Assembly (NCBI GenBank): GCA_036500765.1
Contig: DASYBM010000013.1
Location: 62,001-126,000 of the forward strand
DNA from: Candidatus Sulfotelmatobacter sp.
Lineage (GTDB): Bacteria > Acidobacteriota > Terriglobia > Terriglobales > Acidobacteriaceae
Reading direction: 5' to 3'
DNA: 64,000 nt
Part shown: positions 7,788 through 17,918 of the stretch, one piece after another
Numbering within the stretch: position 1 is the stretch's first letter
How the letters are laid out: each line of letters opens with the position of its first letter
Notes under the pieces: model-generated
The model's database searches: none
The model's input: only the letters and a program-made list of their open reading frames with translations
What the model was told of the DNA's origin: nothing
Translations under genes and position numbers: made by a program

Positions 7788-10700
7788 ATGTTGTACGTAA
7801 TCACCACGCTCGTACTGCTGGTGTATCTGGTGGTGGTTTGGCTTCTCGGCCGGTATATGCCTCTGCACGGGCCGGCGGACGTTTGGATTCTGCGCGGCGT
7901 TCTGGCTCTGCTGGGGATCATCGGCGCGGCCGTCGCATATTTCTTCGTATACAAAGTAAACAAGGCAAAAGAAGGTTCCGAAGATGGCAGTGCTGCGCAG
8001 TCGGGCGGCGCTGAGGATATCGATGGGTTGGTGCGGGAAGCAGTAAGACGCCTGAAGCACTCCACGCTGGGGCGCGGCACCAACCTGGGCAGCCTTCCGC
8101 TGGTGTTTGTCCTTGGGGACGCCGGTTCCACCAAGACGACGGTGCTAATTCATTCTGCGCTCGATCCGGAGTTGCTGGCGGGGCAGGTGTATCGGGACAA
8201 CGAAGTGTTGGCCACCTCAACCGCAAACATCTGGTATACGCGGCAGGCAATTTTTGTGGATCCCGCGGGCGGGATGATGGCACAAGCGGACCGCTGGAGA
8301 CGCCTGGTACGACTGCTGCAGCCTGGACGATTTTCGGCAGCGATTGGCAAACGGGCGCAAGCGCCGCGGGCGGCAGTAGTGTGCTTTGATTGCGAAAGCT
8401 TTCTGCAACCGGGCGCGAGTGAGAGCGCGGTTTCGGCGGCGCGCCGGCTGTCGGTGCGGCTACAGGAGGTTTCGCAGCTATTGGGAATCAGTTTTCCGGT
8501 CTATGTATTGTTCACCAAAGTGGACCGGATCGCCTTCTTCGCGGACTTTGTGCGGGGAATGAGCAAAGACGAAGCCTCAGAAGTTCTGGGAACGACATTA
8601 CCGCTGCGTTCGCTGAGCGCGGGCGTGTATGCGGATGAAGAGACCCGACGGCTCACGAAAGCATTCGATGAGATTTTCTATTCACTGGCGGAGCGGCGCA
8701 TTGTGCTGCTGCAGCGGGAAAATGAAGGCGACAAGCTGCCGGGCATTTACGAATTTCCCCGCGAACTGAGGAAGCTGCGCACGCTGCTGGTGCAATTTCT
8801 GGTGGATTTGGCGCGACCGAGCCAGTTGGGTACGAATCCGTTTCTGCGAGGGTTTTACTTTACCGGGGTGCGGCCCGTGGTGGTGGACGACGTGGTGGCG
8901 GCGCCGGAAGTTCCGGTGGAAGCGGCAGACCCGGGATACAGCGGCGCCGGTGCTACGCAAATCTTTCGCGGGGTGGGTGCGCAACTACAAGTGGCGCCGG
9001 TGGCGGTGCGAACCGGGGGATCCCGCCGTGTGCCCCAGTGGGTTTTCCTGACCAGCTTGTTTAACGAAGTTCTGGTGAAAGACCGAGTCGCGCTGGCGAC
9101 CAGCGGCAGCAGTTCGCGGGTGAATCTGCTGCGCCGCATCGCGTTGGGAGCGGCCGTTCTTATTGCGCTCATCTGTTTGACCGGCTTCGCGGTTTCGTTT
9201 TTTCGCAATCGAGCGCTCGAGACCAGTGTGCAGGATGCCGTTGCGGACTTGAGCACGGTGAAAGCCGTGACGACTCAGCCGGCAAGTTTGGACGACCTGA
9301 GAAAGCTGGACAATCTGCGGAGCGAACTTGCCGATCTCACCGACTACAAGGAAAATGGAGCGCCTCTCAGCTTGCGTTGGGGCTTGTATGAAGGCGACCA
9401 GATCTATCCAGATGCAAGACACGTTTATTTCGAGCGCTTTCGGCAACTGTTGTTGGCGGAAACGCAGAAGCGCGTGATTGACAATTTGCAGATCTTGTCA
9501 GGAAAGTCGGCGACCAACGCGTCCAATGAGAGTTATCAAAAGAGTTATGACGAGTTGAAGGCCTACTTAATCATGACCGATGGCACCAACGATCATGACT
9601 ATGCCAAGAGCACGCCAAACTTTCTGACACCCGTTCTAGTATCCCATTGGATTGCCGATCGCGACATCGAGAAGGAGCGGAAAGATCTGGCGACTACGCA
9701 GTTCAATTTCTACGCCACAGAACTGGCGAAAGGAAATCCATATCCGACGGGAAACTCCAGCTATCTGATCGGCGGGGTGCGCGCTTACTTGAAGCAGTTT
9801 ACGGGAATCGATCGGTACTATGCGCTACTGCTAGCGAGCGTGTCGCAGAAAGAGCAGAACTTTAACGAGCAGTTTTCCGATTCCAATGGAATTATCGCGA
9901 GCAGCCAAAAGGTGAAAGGGGCGTTCACGCGCGACGGCTTCGCGTCTGTGCAAAAGTATTTAGCCGACTCCGGTGCCTACACCGGCGGCGACGACTGGGT
10001 CTTGGGCCCGATTTCTAAAGACATGGACCAGGACATCCTTCGCCAAACGCTGACGGACAAGTACAACCAGGACTTCGTTAACTCGTGGAACGCGGTGCTG
10101 AAGAACTCGTCGGTTCTCGGTTATGGCAGTTACGTGGATGCGGACAAGAAGTTGAGCAGACTATCCGGGGTCACTTCGCCGTTGCTCGAGTTGTTGTATT
10201 TCATATCCCACAATACAGATCCCGCGTCGCCCGACATTAAAAAGCCATTTGATCCCGTAGCGACGGTTGAGCCACCGGGGCCATCGGACAAGCTTCCGGA
10301 TCACTACATACTTCCCTCCAACAAAGATTACATCGATGCTTTAGGCAATCTGCAGGTCACGATCCATGCTCTGGCGCAGGGGACGGGTGCGCCCGATCCG
10401 GTCGAATTGGGGAAAGTAAACGACGCCGTCACCGCTGCCTATCAGGCCGTTGGAAAGGTAATCGACGTAGTGAAAGCGGATCACCAGTATGGGAACGAGA
10501 AGCAGGTACGAGCGCTGTTGGAGGAGCCGATTAAGAGCGTCGAAGCATTGATGAGCCGGGCGCCTGGCGACGTTGCGAACGGCTCGGCAAAAGGGTACTG
10601 TATGGCATTCGCAGGCGTGGAGCACAAGTATCCTTTCGACCCCGCTTCGTTGCAGGATGCGAAGGTCGATGATCTGAACTCGCTTTTCGCGCCAACTGGC

Positions 10701-11258
10701 GAGGCGTGGAAGAAGCTGAACGACGATGTCAAGCAGTTCGTGATCAAGAATGGAAGCCGATACGAAGTGAATCCTCAGGCCAAAGTAAAACCGACACGTG
10801 CATTCTTAGAATTCCTGAACAAAGTCGAGGCCTTGAGCGAGACCCTGTACTCAAGCGGCTCACCGCCGGCGCATTTCTCTTATATGTTGAAGCAGATGCC
10901 CAGCCATCTTGAGGGAGTCGTGTTGAAGATCGGACAGGTAACGCTCGAGGGCAAGGATGCGCAGCGTCAATTTGAATGGACCGGCGCAGCTGAGGAAGTT
11001 TCGGTCTCCCCAAAGAGCGGCGAGATTTCTTACGTCACGGAGAATGGACCCTGGGCGGTGTTCAGATTTGTGGCTCGCGCCAATCGATTGCCTTCGGGAA
11101 CGCTGGAGTGGGTTGTCGAGAACAATGGGAAGCCTTCGACCATTCCAGGCGGAAATGTGATTGCATCGTATGACTATCAGTTACGAGTGGTGGGGAATGG
11201 TGGGAATCCGTTTAGCGATTTCCGCGGCATGAAGTGTGTGGGGCAGGTCACGCATTAG
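7788..11258 (+). CDS. tssM: T6SS inner-membrane protein TssM (IcmF/VasK)
   Basis: The 1156-residue protein has the IcmF layout. Two N-terminal TM helices (about 3-22 and 32-54) are followed by a cytoplasmic NTPase-like domain with P-loop GDAGSTKTT near residues 108-116, a third TM helix near 450-472, and a large periplasmic part. TssM spans the inner membrane with TssL and forms the channel scaffold. The P-loop has Thr where the consensus has Gly before Lys, so nucleotide binding may be altered; some TssM proteins work without ATPase activity. The ATG is 20 nt after tssL with AGGGGG upstream. The gene ends the plus-strand operon and faces the PP2C gene convergently. Confidence 0.93.
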   Translation: MLYVITTLVLLVYLVVVWLLGRYMPLHGPADVWILRGVLALLGIIGAAVAYFFVYKVNKAKEGSEDGSAAQSGGAEDIDGLVREAVRRLKHSTLGRGTNLGSLPLVFVLGDAGSTKTTVLIHSALDPELLAGQVYRDNEVLATSTANIWYTRQAIFVDPAGGMMAQADRWRRLVRLLQPGRFSAAIGKRAQAPRAAVVCFDCESFLQPGASESAVSAARRLSVRLQEVSQLLGISFPVYVLFTKVDRIAFFADFVRGMSKDEASEVLGTTLPLRSLSAGVYADEETRRLTKAFDEIFYSLAERRIVLLQRENEGDKLPGIYEFPRELRKLRTLLVQFLVDLARPSQLGTNPFLRGFYFTGVRPVVVDDVVAAPEVPVEAADPGYSGAGATQIFRGVGAQLQVAPVAVRTGGSRRVPQWVFLTSLFNEVLVKDRVALATSGSSSRVNLLRRIALGAAVLIALICLTGFAVSFFRNRALETSVQDAVADLSTVKAVTTQPASLDDLRKLDNLRSELADLTDYKENGAPLSLRWGLYEGDQIYPDARHVYFERFRQLLLAETQKRVIDNLQILSGKSATNASNESYQKSYDELKAYLIMTDGTNDHDYAKSTPNFLTPVLVSHWIADRDIEKERKDLATTQFNFYATELAKGNPYPTGNSSYLIGGVRAYLKQFTGIDRYYALLLASVSQKEQNFNEQFSDSNGIIASSQKVKGAFTRDGFASVQKYLADSGAYTGGDDWVLGPISKDMDQDILRQTLTDKYNQDFVNSWNAVLKNSSVLGYGSYVDADKKLSRLSGVTSPLLELLYFISHNTDPASPDIKKPFDPVATVEPPGPSDKLPDHYILPSNKDYIDALGNLQVTIHALAQGTGAPDPVELGKVNDAVTAAYQAVGKVIDVVKADHQYGNEKQVRALLEEPIKSVEALMSRAPGDVANGSAKGYCMAFAGVEHKYPFDPASLQDAKVDDLNSLFAPTGEAWKKLNDDVKQFVIKNGSRYEVNPQAKVKPTRAFLEFLNKVEALSETLYSSGSPPAHFSYMLKQMPSHLEGVVLKIGQVTLEGKDAQRQFEWTGAAEEVSVSPKSGEISYVTENGPWAVFRFVARANRLPSGTLEWVVENNGKPSTIPGGNVIASYDYQLRVVGNGGNPFSDFRGMKCVGQVTH

Positions 11259-11294
11259 GAAGCCGAGCAGGTCGATGCGTTCTTCGATGCGTTT

Positions 11295-12119
11295 CTACGT
11301 TGAGGTTTTCTGGCCCGGTTGTCCGGATAGCCGGCCGAAGATGCGATCTTTCCACGAAGGGTGCATGGCGCGCAAGAGCAGGCAGGTAATGTTGTCGTCG
11401 CTATTGCCGCTTTTCGCCGCTGCAATCAGATCGGCGCAGGCCTTTTCGAGAGATTCCTGGTTGACGGCTTCGGCGATCTTCTCATTCTTCACGTAGCGCG
11501 ACATGCCGTCGGTGCACAGCAGCAGCACGTCGTCGAGATTGAATTCGTGGTCGGCCAGGTCAGGCTCGACGGTATCGTCGGTGCCGAGGGCACGAACGAT
11601 CACGTTCTGCATTTTGGATTGTTCCGCTTCTTCGATCGTCATAAGGCCGCGGCGGACTTGCTCCATCACAAGGGAGTGGTCGCTGGTGAGCTGGGTGATC
11701 TCGTTCTTGCGGATGAGATAAATGCGACTATCGCCGACATTGGCGATGGAGAAAAGATCGCCGTCGACGGCGACGGCCACAATCGTAGATCCCATGCCTG
11801 CCTGATTTGCGTTTCTGGCTCCGGATTCGTGGATGGTCTGATTGGCCAACTGGATGGCGCTGGCCAGGCTGATCGCTCGGGGCGAGACTGCCTCGAAGCT
11901 GGCTCCGCCTACAGAATCCACATTCGGTTCCTTGCGGCGGAAGTAGTCGAGAACGGTATCGACGGCGATCTTGCTGGCGATTTCTCCGGCCTGCTGACCG
12001 CCCATGCCGTCACAGACCACGAAAATTCCGTGGCGCAGGTCATAGCCGAAGTTGTCCTCGTTGTTTTTGCGAACGAGGCCGATGTCGGTGCCGCCGGCGG
12101 CTTGGATTACCAAACTCAT
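11295..12119 (-). CDS. PP2C-family Ser/Thr protein phosphatase (PppA-like)
   Basis: The 274-residue cytosolic protein has all PP2C metal-site motifs: RKNNEDNFGY (residues about 17-26), VVCDGMGGQQAGE, IANVGDSRIYLI, LTSDHSLV, LLLCTDGMSRYV and DDNITCLLL. These phosphatases remove phosphate from Ser/Thr using two Mn/Mg ions. In T6SS loci the PppA phosphatase opposes the kinase PpkA to set assembly threshold. Here it lies downstream of the kinase on the same strand, separated by about 100 nt, and faces tssM. The role in T6SS control is inferred from position. No FHA-domain partner was recognised. Confidence 0.9.
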   Translation of the reverse strand: MSLVIQAAGGTDIGLVRKNNEDNFGYDLRHGIFVVCDGMGGQQAGEIASKIAVDTVLDYFRRKEPNVDSVGGASFEAVSPRAISLASAIQLANQTIHESGARNANQAGMGSTIVAVAVDGDLFSIANVGDSRIYLIRKNEITQLTSDHSLVMEQVRRGLMTIEEAEQSKMQNVIVRALGTDDTVEPDLADHEFNLDDVLLLCTDGMSRYVKNEKIAEAVNQESLEKACADLIAAAKSGNSDDNITCLLLRAMHPSWKDRIFGRLSGQPGQKTST

Positions 12120-12223
12120 GAACAGGAGTGCGAGCGGTAAATCCTATCGCACCTCAGGCTTTGGGTAAACAGGGAAGGGGGGTGGGATGTTCGTCGAGAT
12201 AGGTCGAAGAGAATGGCCGACCT

Positions 12224-14872
12224 TCATCCGCGGCGCCTAAACATTTTATTTTTTTCCGCTTCCTTGAGAAGCGCCTGCCATTCCTCCTGCAGATTGTTGG
12301 CGGCGTAATGCGTGAAGTGTTTTGCCGATTTCAGTGTTATGACCGCCTGCTTGCGATCACCGGCTTCGATCGACGCTCGTGCTTGTGCCAGGGCGGACGA
12401 CAGCTGCCGATCGGCGGAGAACTTGCGGCGCGTGGTGAAGATTGGAACGATGCGCGCGAGCAGCGGCAGCTCTGAAGCTCCAGGCCCGGGTAGCGTGTCA
12501 GTGCCGGCTTCGAGACGATCGAGAGCAGCGTAGGCTTTTCCCAGCGACCGAAGGGCGGCTAATTCATTCTCTTGTGCGGCCCGACATTGCTTCAGGGCAA
12601 GTTGAACCGTTTCGGAGTCGAGAACGGATGCTGGTTGCGATGCCAGAAATTCTACCGCCGCAGAATAGTGTTCCTGGCTGGTAAGAGCCTCGACCTTTCG
12701 CAGACAACCGTCGACTTCGCGTTGCAACGATTCCAGGCGGGTGCGCGCATCTTCCAGCAGAAAGAGAAGAGACGCGGCCGAGGGATCGTTGGCAACGGGA
12801 GTGAGCAGATCGACGACGGCGCGATAAGAACCGCGGGTCATCAGTTCCTGGGCCTGACGAAGCAATCCGCGAAGTTGGTTGGTCTTGAGATGTTGATCGG
12901 CTTCCTGGCGAGCGAAGTCCATCAACTCTGCGATCTCAGGAGAAGCGATGCCCTGCTTTTGGCAGATCTCGAGGAGGCGCAGGGCTTCAAGGTATCTGCC
13001 GCTGCTGAGGGCTTCATGCGCCCGCGTCAAATATTCAGCTCGGGAGAGTTCCGCGCTGTGCTGCGAAATCTGTGCCGTGATACTGGATTGGAGAGCCAGC
13101 AGGCGCTCGTTGCCTGGGACTTGCTGCAACTCGTCGCGCACGAGATTTAATGCTTCTTGGGGGGAAGTCTCGATCAAGCTGCGACAGCGCAGGACGACCT
13201 CATCGACGTGGCGGCGGGTTTGGGCTTCGCGGAGTTTGCGCGCCAAGTTCCCTTTGAATTTCATCAGGATGGGCTCGGTGGGCATGCGCTCGAGAGCCTC
13301 ATCGACGAGTTGAGCGGCGCGAGTAAGCTCCTCCATGGTAGATGCGAGGGAGACTTCGTTTTGCAGTTGTTCGAGGATGCGGCGGCGCGCCTCTTGCTCG
13401 CGGCCGGACTTGGCTGCGGCCTGCAAGGTCATGAGCTCAGGATTCGATGGGTCGACGCGTTCGACTTCGGCGAGGGCTTCCATGGCGGCGGTGAAGTGGC
13501 GGGCGTTGATCTCTCGGCGGGCACTTTCGAGCAACTGTTTTGCTTTGGCCTGGCGAGCTGCTTCTTCGATCAGGCGGGCCAGGGCAACGTGGGCGGCGCG
13601 TACGCGCGAATCCTGGCCATCGACTGCGAGCGCCTTGGCAATGACGGCTTCGGCGCTTTGCAGATCGCCTCGGTCGCGGGCACTGTCGGCCTGACGCAGG
13701 TATCCGTCGATCAGTTCGCGGCGGCGCTTTTTCTGTTTAACGGTATCAAGCAGGTCGGACAGTTCCGAATTCGCGGGATCGAGACTGCAAGCCTCCTGGA
13801 GATCGCCGATGGCTTCTTCATACCGTTTGTCCGCGGAGGCTTCTTCGGCTTGATTGCGCAATTGGCGGATCTGTTCGGCACGCTGGCGGAGGGTGAGATT
13901 TTGTTGCACCTGCGCGATCAGTTGGCGTGCGCGTGTGTGCTGGCTGTCCACTTTCAACAACTGAAGCAGAACATCGCGCGCGGCGCCGTATTGCTCTTCC
14001 TGAACCAGGCGCTCGGCGCGTTCCATCCACTCGACTACCTGTTCCTTTTTTAGCTCGTGGGCCAGCGACGAAACTTCGGCGGCCATCTCGTCGGCAGTGG
14101 AATAGCGGTCATTGGGATTTTTCGCGAGCGAACGATCGAGAATACCCTCCAGCGCCGGGGGATACTCGTGCAGGAATTGGCGCAAGGGAGGATATTTCTC
14201 GGAGAGGATTTTCTGGACGATGCCATAGTCGCCGGTGAAAGGAAGTTCTCCAGTCAGCAACTGAAACATCACGATTCCGACGGAAAAAATATCGGACCGG
14301 CCATCGAAGGCTTCGTTTTTCAAGCGCTCGGGCGCCATGTATTGGAGAGTGCCGATGACGTGGCCGGTGCGGGTGAGCCGGCCGTCGGTTTTTTCCTGGC
14401 GTGCGATGCCGAAGTCCAGCAACTTCACTACGCCGTCGGGTTGAACAATGATGTTGGCGGGCTTAACGTCGCGGTGGATCACGTCATTGCGATGCGCGTA
14501 TCCCAGGGCATAGCACACCTGCTCGATGATCTTGAGCTTGTGAGCCAAAGGCTGCGGGTGGGCGGACTGGATGACGCGGTCGAGAGGGTCCCCGGATAGA
14601 TACTCCATCACGATGTAAGGGAACCCGTCCTGTTCGCCGAGATCGTAAACGATGACGATGTTGGGATGTTTCAGGGCCCCAGTTTTGGCGGCCTCGCGGT
14701 AGAAGCGCTGCAGCATTTCCTGGTCGCCGGTGAATCCTTCGGTGACGGTCTTGATCGCGACCTCGCGGTTTAGTTGGCGGTCGAAGGCGCGGTAGACCAG
14801 ACCCATGCCCCCGCGACCGAGAAGGTCGATCACCTCGTACTTGCCGATGCGTTTGATAGGTGGCGCGCTCAC
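12224..14872 (-). CDS. Ser/Thr protein kinase with long helical-repeat tail (PpkA-like)
   Basis: An 882-residue protein when started at GTG 14872, just before IKRIGKYEVIDLLGRGGMG. A TTG 60 nt upstream would add 20 unconserved residues; neither has a good ribosome site. The kinase domain (about 8-275) is complete: P-loop GRGGMG, VAIK lysine, VIHRDVKPANI catalytic loop, LDFGIA and MAPERL. The rest is soluble helical repeat of TPR type (for example AREQYGAARDVLLQLLKVD-like units), with no TM helix. In known T6SSs a Hanks kinase phosphorylates an FHA protein or TssL to trigger firing. Its neighbourhood suggests that job, with the tail as protein-binding platform. The tail architecture differs from the membrane-anchored Pseudomonas PpkA. 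Confidence 0.88.
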   Translation of the reverse strand: MSAPPIKRIGKYEVIDLLGRGGMGLVYRAFDRQLNREVAIKTVTEGFTGDQEMLQRFYREAAKTGALKHPNIVIVYDLGEQDGFPYIVMEYLSGDPLDRVIQSAHPQPLAHKLKIIEQVCYALGYAHRNDVIHRDVKPANIIVQPDGVVKLLDFGIARQEKTDGRLTRTGHVIGTLQYMAPERLKNEAFDGRSDIFSVGIVMFQLLTGELPFTGDYGIVQKILSEKYPPLRQFLHEYPPALEGILDRSLAKNPNDRYSTADEMAAEVSSLAHELKKEQVVEWMERAERLVQEEQYGAARDVLLQLLKVDSQHTRARQLIAQVQQNLTLRQRAEQIRQLRNQAEEASADKRYEEAIGDLQEACSLDPANSELSDLLDTVKQKKRRRELIDGYLRQADSARDRGDLQSAEAVIAKALAVDGQDSRVRAAHVALARLIEEAARQAKAKQLLESARREINARHFTAAMEALAEVERVDPSNPELMTLQAAAKSGREQEARRRILEQLQNEVSLASTMEELTRAAQLVDEALERMPTEPILMKFKGNLARKLREAQTRRHVDEVVLRCRSLIETSPQEALNLVRDELQQVPGNERLLALQSSITAQISQHSAELSRAEYLTRAHEALSSGRYLEALRLLEICQKQGIASPEIAELMDFARQEADQHLKTNQLRGLLRQAQELMTRGSYRAVVDLLTPVANDPSAASLLFLLEDARTRLESLQREVDGCLRKVEALTSQEHYSAAVEFLASQPASVLDSETVQLALKQCRAAQENELAALRSLGKAYAALDRLEAGTDTLPGPGASELPLLARIVPIFTTRRKFSADRQLSSALAQARASIEAGDRKQAVITLKSAKHFTHYAANNLQEEWQALLKEAEKNKMFRRRG

Positions 14873-15024
14873 GGGACTAAGTGATCTACTGGGGAGAAGG
14901 TTTGGGGGAAATGCCCTCTCGAACACCGACAAAGTTCAAACCAGTCTACTACGGAGTTGCCTTCGGGGCTAAACTCGCTAGTTTCCGTGGGACACATGGC
15001 GCGCAGCCAACCTTTTCGAAACCG

Positions 15025-17718
15025 TCAGATGGAGCTGCCAGGCCAGATCATGTTGAACTGATCGGCCAGGAATTTCTTGGCTTCTTCGCGCTCGGGCGTT
15101 GCAGCGTCTGGAGTGGAATTCAAGTACAGGATGTAGGCTTCAGCGGTGCCGTCAGTATCGCCGTCCATAAGACTCTTGCGCGCCCGAGCGTAAATTTTGC
15201 CGGGGAGGGTTTCGACTTTTTCCTTTACATCTTTAATCAATGCGATGCGAGCGTCGATCTCGACGTCGGTAAGGAACTGGACTTCATCGGGCGGCGCGTC
15301 GGATTGCTTGATGTGCTCGGTGTCCTCGGGCTTCACATTCTCGAGCACCACGAACTTCTTCTGGTTTGTTCGCTTGACGGAAGGATTAGTCGCAACGACA
15401 GCGCCATTCGAGTCTACGATGCGGAAGCCAACTTCGACAACGGCGCTCAAGTCGGTCGTCTTGCGAGTGTAGCTATAAGACTTGATGACGGGGCTGCGAT
15501 TCGTTTTCGGGATGGAGTCGAGCTTACGATGCAAGTCCTCGACTTTTTTCTGTGCCGCTTCTACGGCGTCGTTCGCGTCCTTGATTTCTTTTTTCTTGCC
15601 GTGCGCCTGAGCGCCTTCCAGTATCTTTTGTTGTTTTTGCAGATCGAGGTTGGCGGCTTCGTAGTCTCGGTTCGCCTGATTCCATTCTTCGTTGGGAACC
15701 TCTCTATCGCCGGCATCATATTCGGAGGCGATGGACTCCACTGCCGGCGTTGAAAACGGCCGGTGCTCCAAGACATCACCGGTAAGCTGGAAGTTGGGTT
15801 CAACCCCCGGAGTGGCATCGGCGGCGCGAATGATTCTTACCGGCAGGTCAGTGGTCTCGAGGCCGGTGGCGATCGCGTCTGAAAGTTGATCGGCGAAACG
15901 CGAGCTGTCACGCCGCGAAGTCTGGTCGCGGAACCCGACTTTGATCGATAAGGTGGAACGGACGTTGTGAATCGCGATATTTTTAGTGCGCTCATCGCGC
16001 ACATCGTCGCGGTTCTTGTACCGCAAAGCTTCGTTAAGATAGAGCCAGGCCACGCCGACCCCCGTGCCTAGCGGCTTGTCGAGGAATTTCTTCGCCTGCG
16101 CAAAATAATAATCGCTGAGAAACCCGGCAATCACCTCGAGGCGGAGTTTCAGATCCGCATCATCGGGACGCAGCGCACCGGCGCGTCGCAAATAGTCATA
16201 AGCCTTTTGTACTCCAATCTCGTTGACTCGTCCCTGGATCGGAATGTGAGCCGCTTTCAGCTTATTGGCTTCGTCGGAGGCGCTCTTTACATAGTCGGCC
16301 TCGAGAGCCGCCATCTGGTCCTTGACCAAGGCACGCTGCGCTTCCGGAAGGTCGGCGAGAACTTCGTAGGCTTCAATAAAATTCTTGTCCTGCTGGAATG
16401 CAACGCTCCGTTGTAACGCGTCATCGGCCGCGGCCCGGTTGCCAGACGAGACAAATTCCGCCTGGGCCTGCTGGAGCGCGGCGGTTGCTTCGGATGACGG
16501 TTTGAGCTCGGAGGCTTTCTGATAATCCTGAACCGCGTCGTGCCACTTCTGGCTGGCGGCCTCGGCTTTGCCGCGTTCGAAATGATACTTGTAAGTGGCG
16601 TCGATGATGGCGGCGATGCGGGGCTCTTCATCGGCAAAGGAACGGAACTCCGCGATCGCGGTTACGGCGTCATCATAGTGCTGCGCGGCGACCATAGATT
16701 CCGCGTGGCGCAAAGTCGTATCGACCCGTTTGCTCTCCGCCGCAATCGCGGTCTGAACGGACACGGCCGGCTCAAAGTGAGCATCGACTTCCAAGGCATG
16801 ATCGGTCAAAGCGCGACTGCTGGCGAGATGAACATATCCCGCTGCGCGCCCGGAGAGGGCCTGCTTGTAGGCTTGCAATTCGGTGCGGGCTTTGTCGACA
16901 ACGAGCGTCAATTCTGCGCGAACACTTTGCTGGAGTTTGATTGCGGCTTCGTTCCCAGGAAGCAGATCCTGCACTTGAGCTCCGCGCAAGAGGGCTGTCT
17001 TGAGCGCAGGGTAAGCCGGGGAATTCGTGGAAGCGGTCGTGCGATAAGCGGACAAGCCGTCGTCGCCTTCTTTCAGCAGGAGAGTTGCCAGGGACTGCTT
17101 GGCAGGATCGACGTGCGCGGCTTTCGGATAGCGGGCGAGATAATCCTGCCACTGGGCGACGGAATGGGCTCGATTGGCACGAAGGTATTCGCCAAGTTCG
17201 GTGTCGGGCGCGACCACGAAGACGATCTGCACGCCCGGTTTGAAAGGAGGAACCGCAGTGGTCCCGGCCGGCGATGAGCTCAATATTTGCCCAGTCAACG
17301 CCGCGCGATCCGCCAATTGCGAAAGAGTTAATGACTCGTCCTTGTCAAACTTTAGGTTAGAAGGAACCACGCACTCCGAGGCCGACCCGCGAGTAAGATT
17401 CATAACTCCGTCGGCGTTGCGCTCTATGGAAGTTACTGAGGAATTCAGCGGGATCTTGATGAGCTTGCCATAGTTGGACTTGCCGATCTTAGTCGCTCCG
17501 CCGCAGGAACGCACTTCAGTCTTGCCGTTGATTAGCAGATCGGTTATCTGAACGAAGGCGGCGCCCGTTTGTCCGTCAAATAATTCGATGGCCGTAATGG
17601 GAGCATCTTTAGAATAGATGGCAGAACTGGCCAGAACAATGAACAGCAAGACCGTGGCGGTCTTGCTTACACAGGACAGAAGACACAACTCTGCATGACA
17701 TTTCTGACGTAGCGGCAT
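15025..17718 (-). CDS. Exported 897-residue protein with helical repeats and coiled coil, unknown function
   Basis: A likely signal peptide or N-terminal anchor (TATVLLFIVLASSAIYS, about residues 20-36) follows a basic start. The middle (about 180-480) is Ala-rich helical repeat resembling TPR arrays, including YARYPKAAHVDPA and YQKASELKPS-like units. A coiled coil with many Lys/Glu/Gln lies near 675-735. The segments flanking the coiled coil (FADQLSDAIATGLE, NFQLTGDVLEH, VGFRIVDSNGAVV) are weakly reminiscent of CsgG/LpoB-type domains split by an insert; this is a guess. It sits next to the T6SS kinase and divergent from the cyclase-like gene, and no TssJ is found, so a periplasmic scaffold or sensor role in the T6SS is possible. 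The ATG is preceded closely by GGGGAG. Confidence 0.6.
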   Translation of the reverse strand: MPLRQKCHAELCLLSCVSKTATVLLFIVLASSAIYSKDAPITAIELFDGQTGAAFVQITDLLINGKTEVRSCGGATKIGKSNYGKLIKIPLNSSVTSIERNADGVMNLTRGSASECVVPSNLKFDKDESLTLSQLADRAALTGQILSSSPAGTTAVPPFKPGVQIVFVVAPDTELGEYLRANRAHSVAQWQDYLARYPKAAHVDPAKQSLATLLLKEGDDGLSAYRTTASTNSPAYPALKTALLRGAQVQDLLPGNEAAIKLQQSVRAELTLVVDKARTELQAYKQALSGRAAGYVHLASSRALTDHALEVDAHFEPAVSVQTAIAAESKRVDTTLRHAESMVAAQHYDDAVTAIAEFRSFADEEPRIAAIIDATYKYHFERGKAEAASQKWHDAVQDYQKASELKPSSEATAALQQAQAEFVSSGNRAAADDALQRSVAFQQDKNFIEAYEVLADLPEAQRALVKDQMAALEADYVKSASDEANKLKAAHIPIQGRVNEIGVQKAYDYLRRAGALRPDDADLKLRLEVIAGFLSDYYFAQAKKFLDKPLGTGVGVAWLYLNEALRYKNRDDVRDERTKNIAIHNVRSTLSIKVGFRDQTSRRDSSRFADQLSDAIATGLETTDLPVRIIRAADATPGVEPNFQLTGDVLEHRPFSTPAVESIASEYDAGDREVPNEEWNQANRDYEAANLDLQKQQKILEGAQAHGKKKEIKDANDAVEAAQKKVEDLHRKLDSIPKTNRSPVIKSYSYTRKTTDLSAVVEVGFRIVDSNGAVVATNPSVKRTNQKKFVVLENVKPEDTEHIKQSDAPPDEVQFLTDVEIDARIALIKDVKEKVETLPGKIYARARKSLMDGDTDGTAEAYILYLNSTPDAATPEREEAKKFLADQFNMIWPGSSI

Positions 17719-17918
17719 ACACTCCCCGGGATGACTGCAACTGCCATGGATCGCCTAGCAGGTGCCCCGTATCATACTCACGCGTCGCCCGAAGTCAAGC
17801 CTGCGCAAGTGGCGGGTGCAGGCACAAAAGTGCCACAAAATTCGATCGAGTAAGCATTGCTTAGGGTGCAGTTTTGGCGTAACCTACAACCCGAGTTAGA
17901 GCCACTCTCGACTAGAAC
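17719..17918. other. Divergent intergenic region, putative two-way promoter
   Basis: 200 nt between the exported 897-residue protein gene (-) and the cyclase-like gene (+). It holds a small perfect hairpin GGCAC-AAAA-GTGCC at 17821-17834. I could not assign convincing -35/-10 pairs on either strand. Confidence 0.35.

Noticed and set aside
13157-14053. Long plus-strand open frames opposite the kinase tail
   Set aside because: They are antisense shadows of a GC-rich coding region; the minus-strand frame has kinase and repeat motifs.
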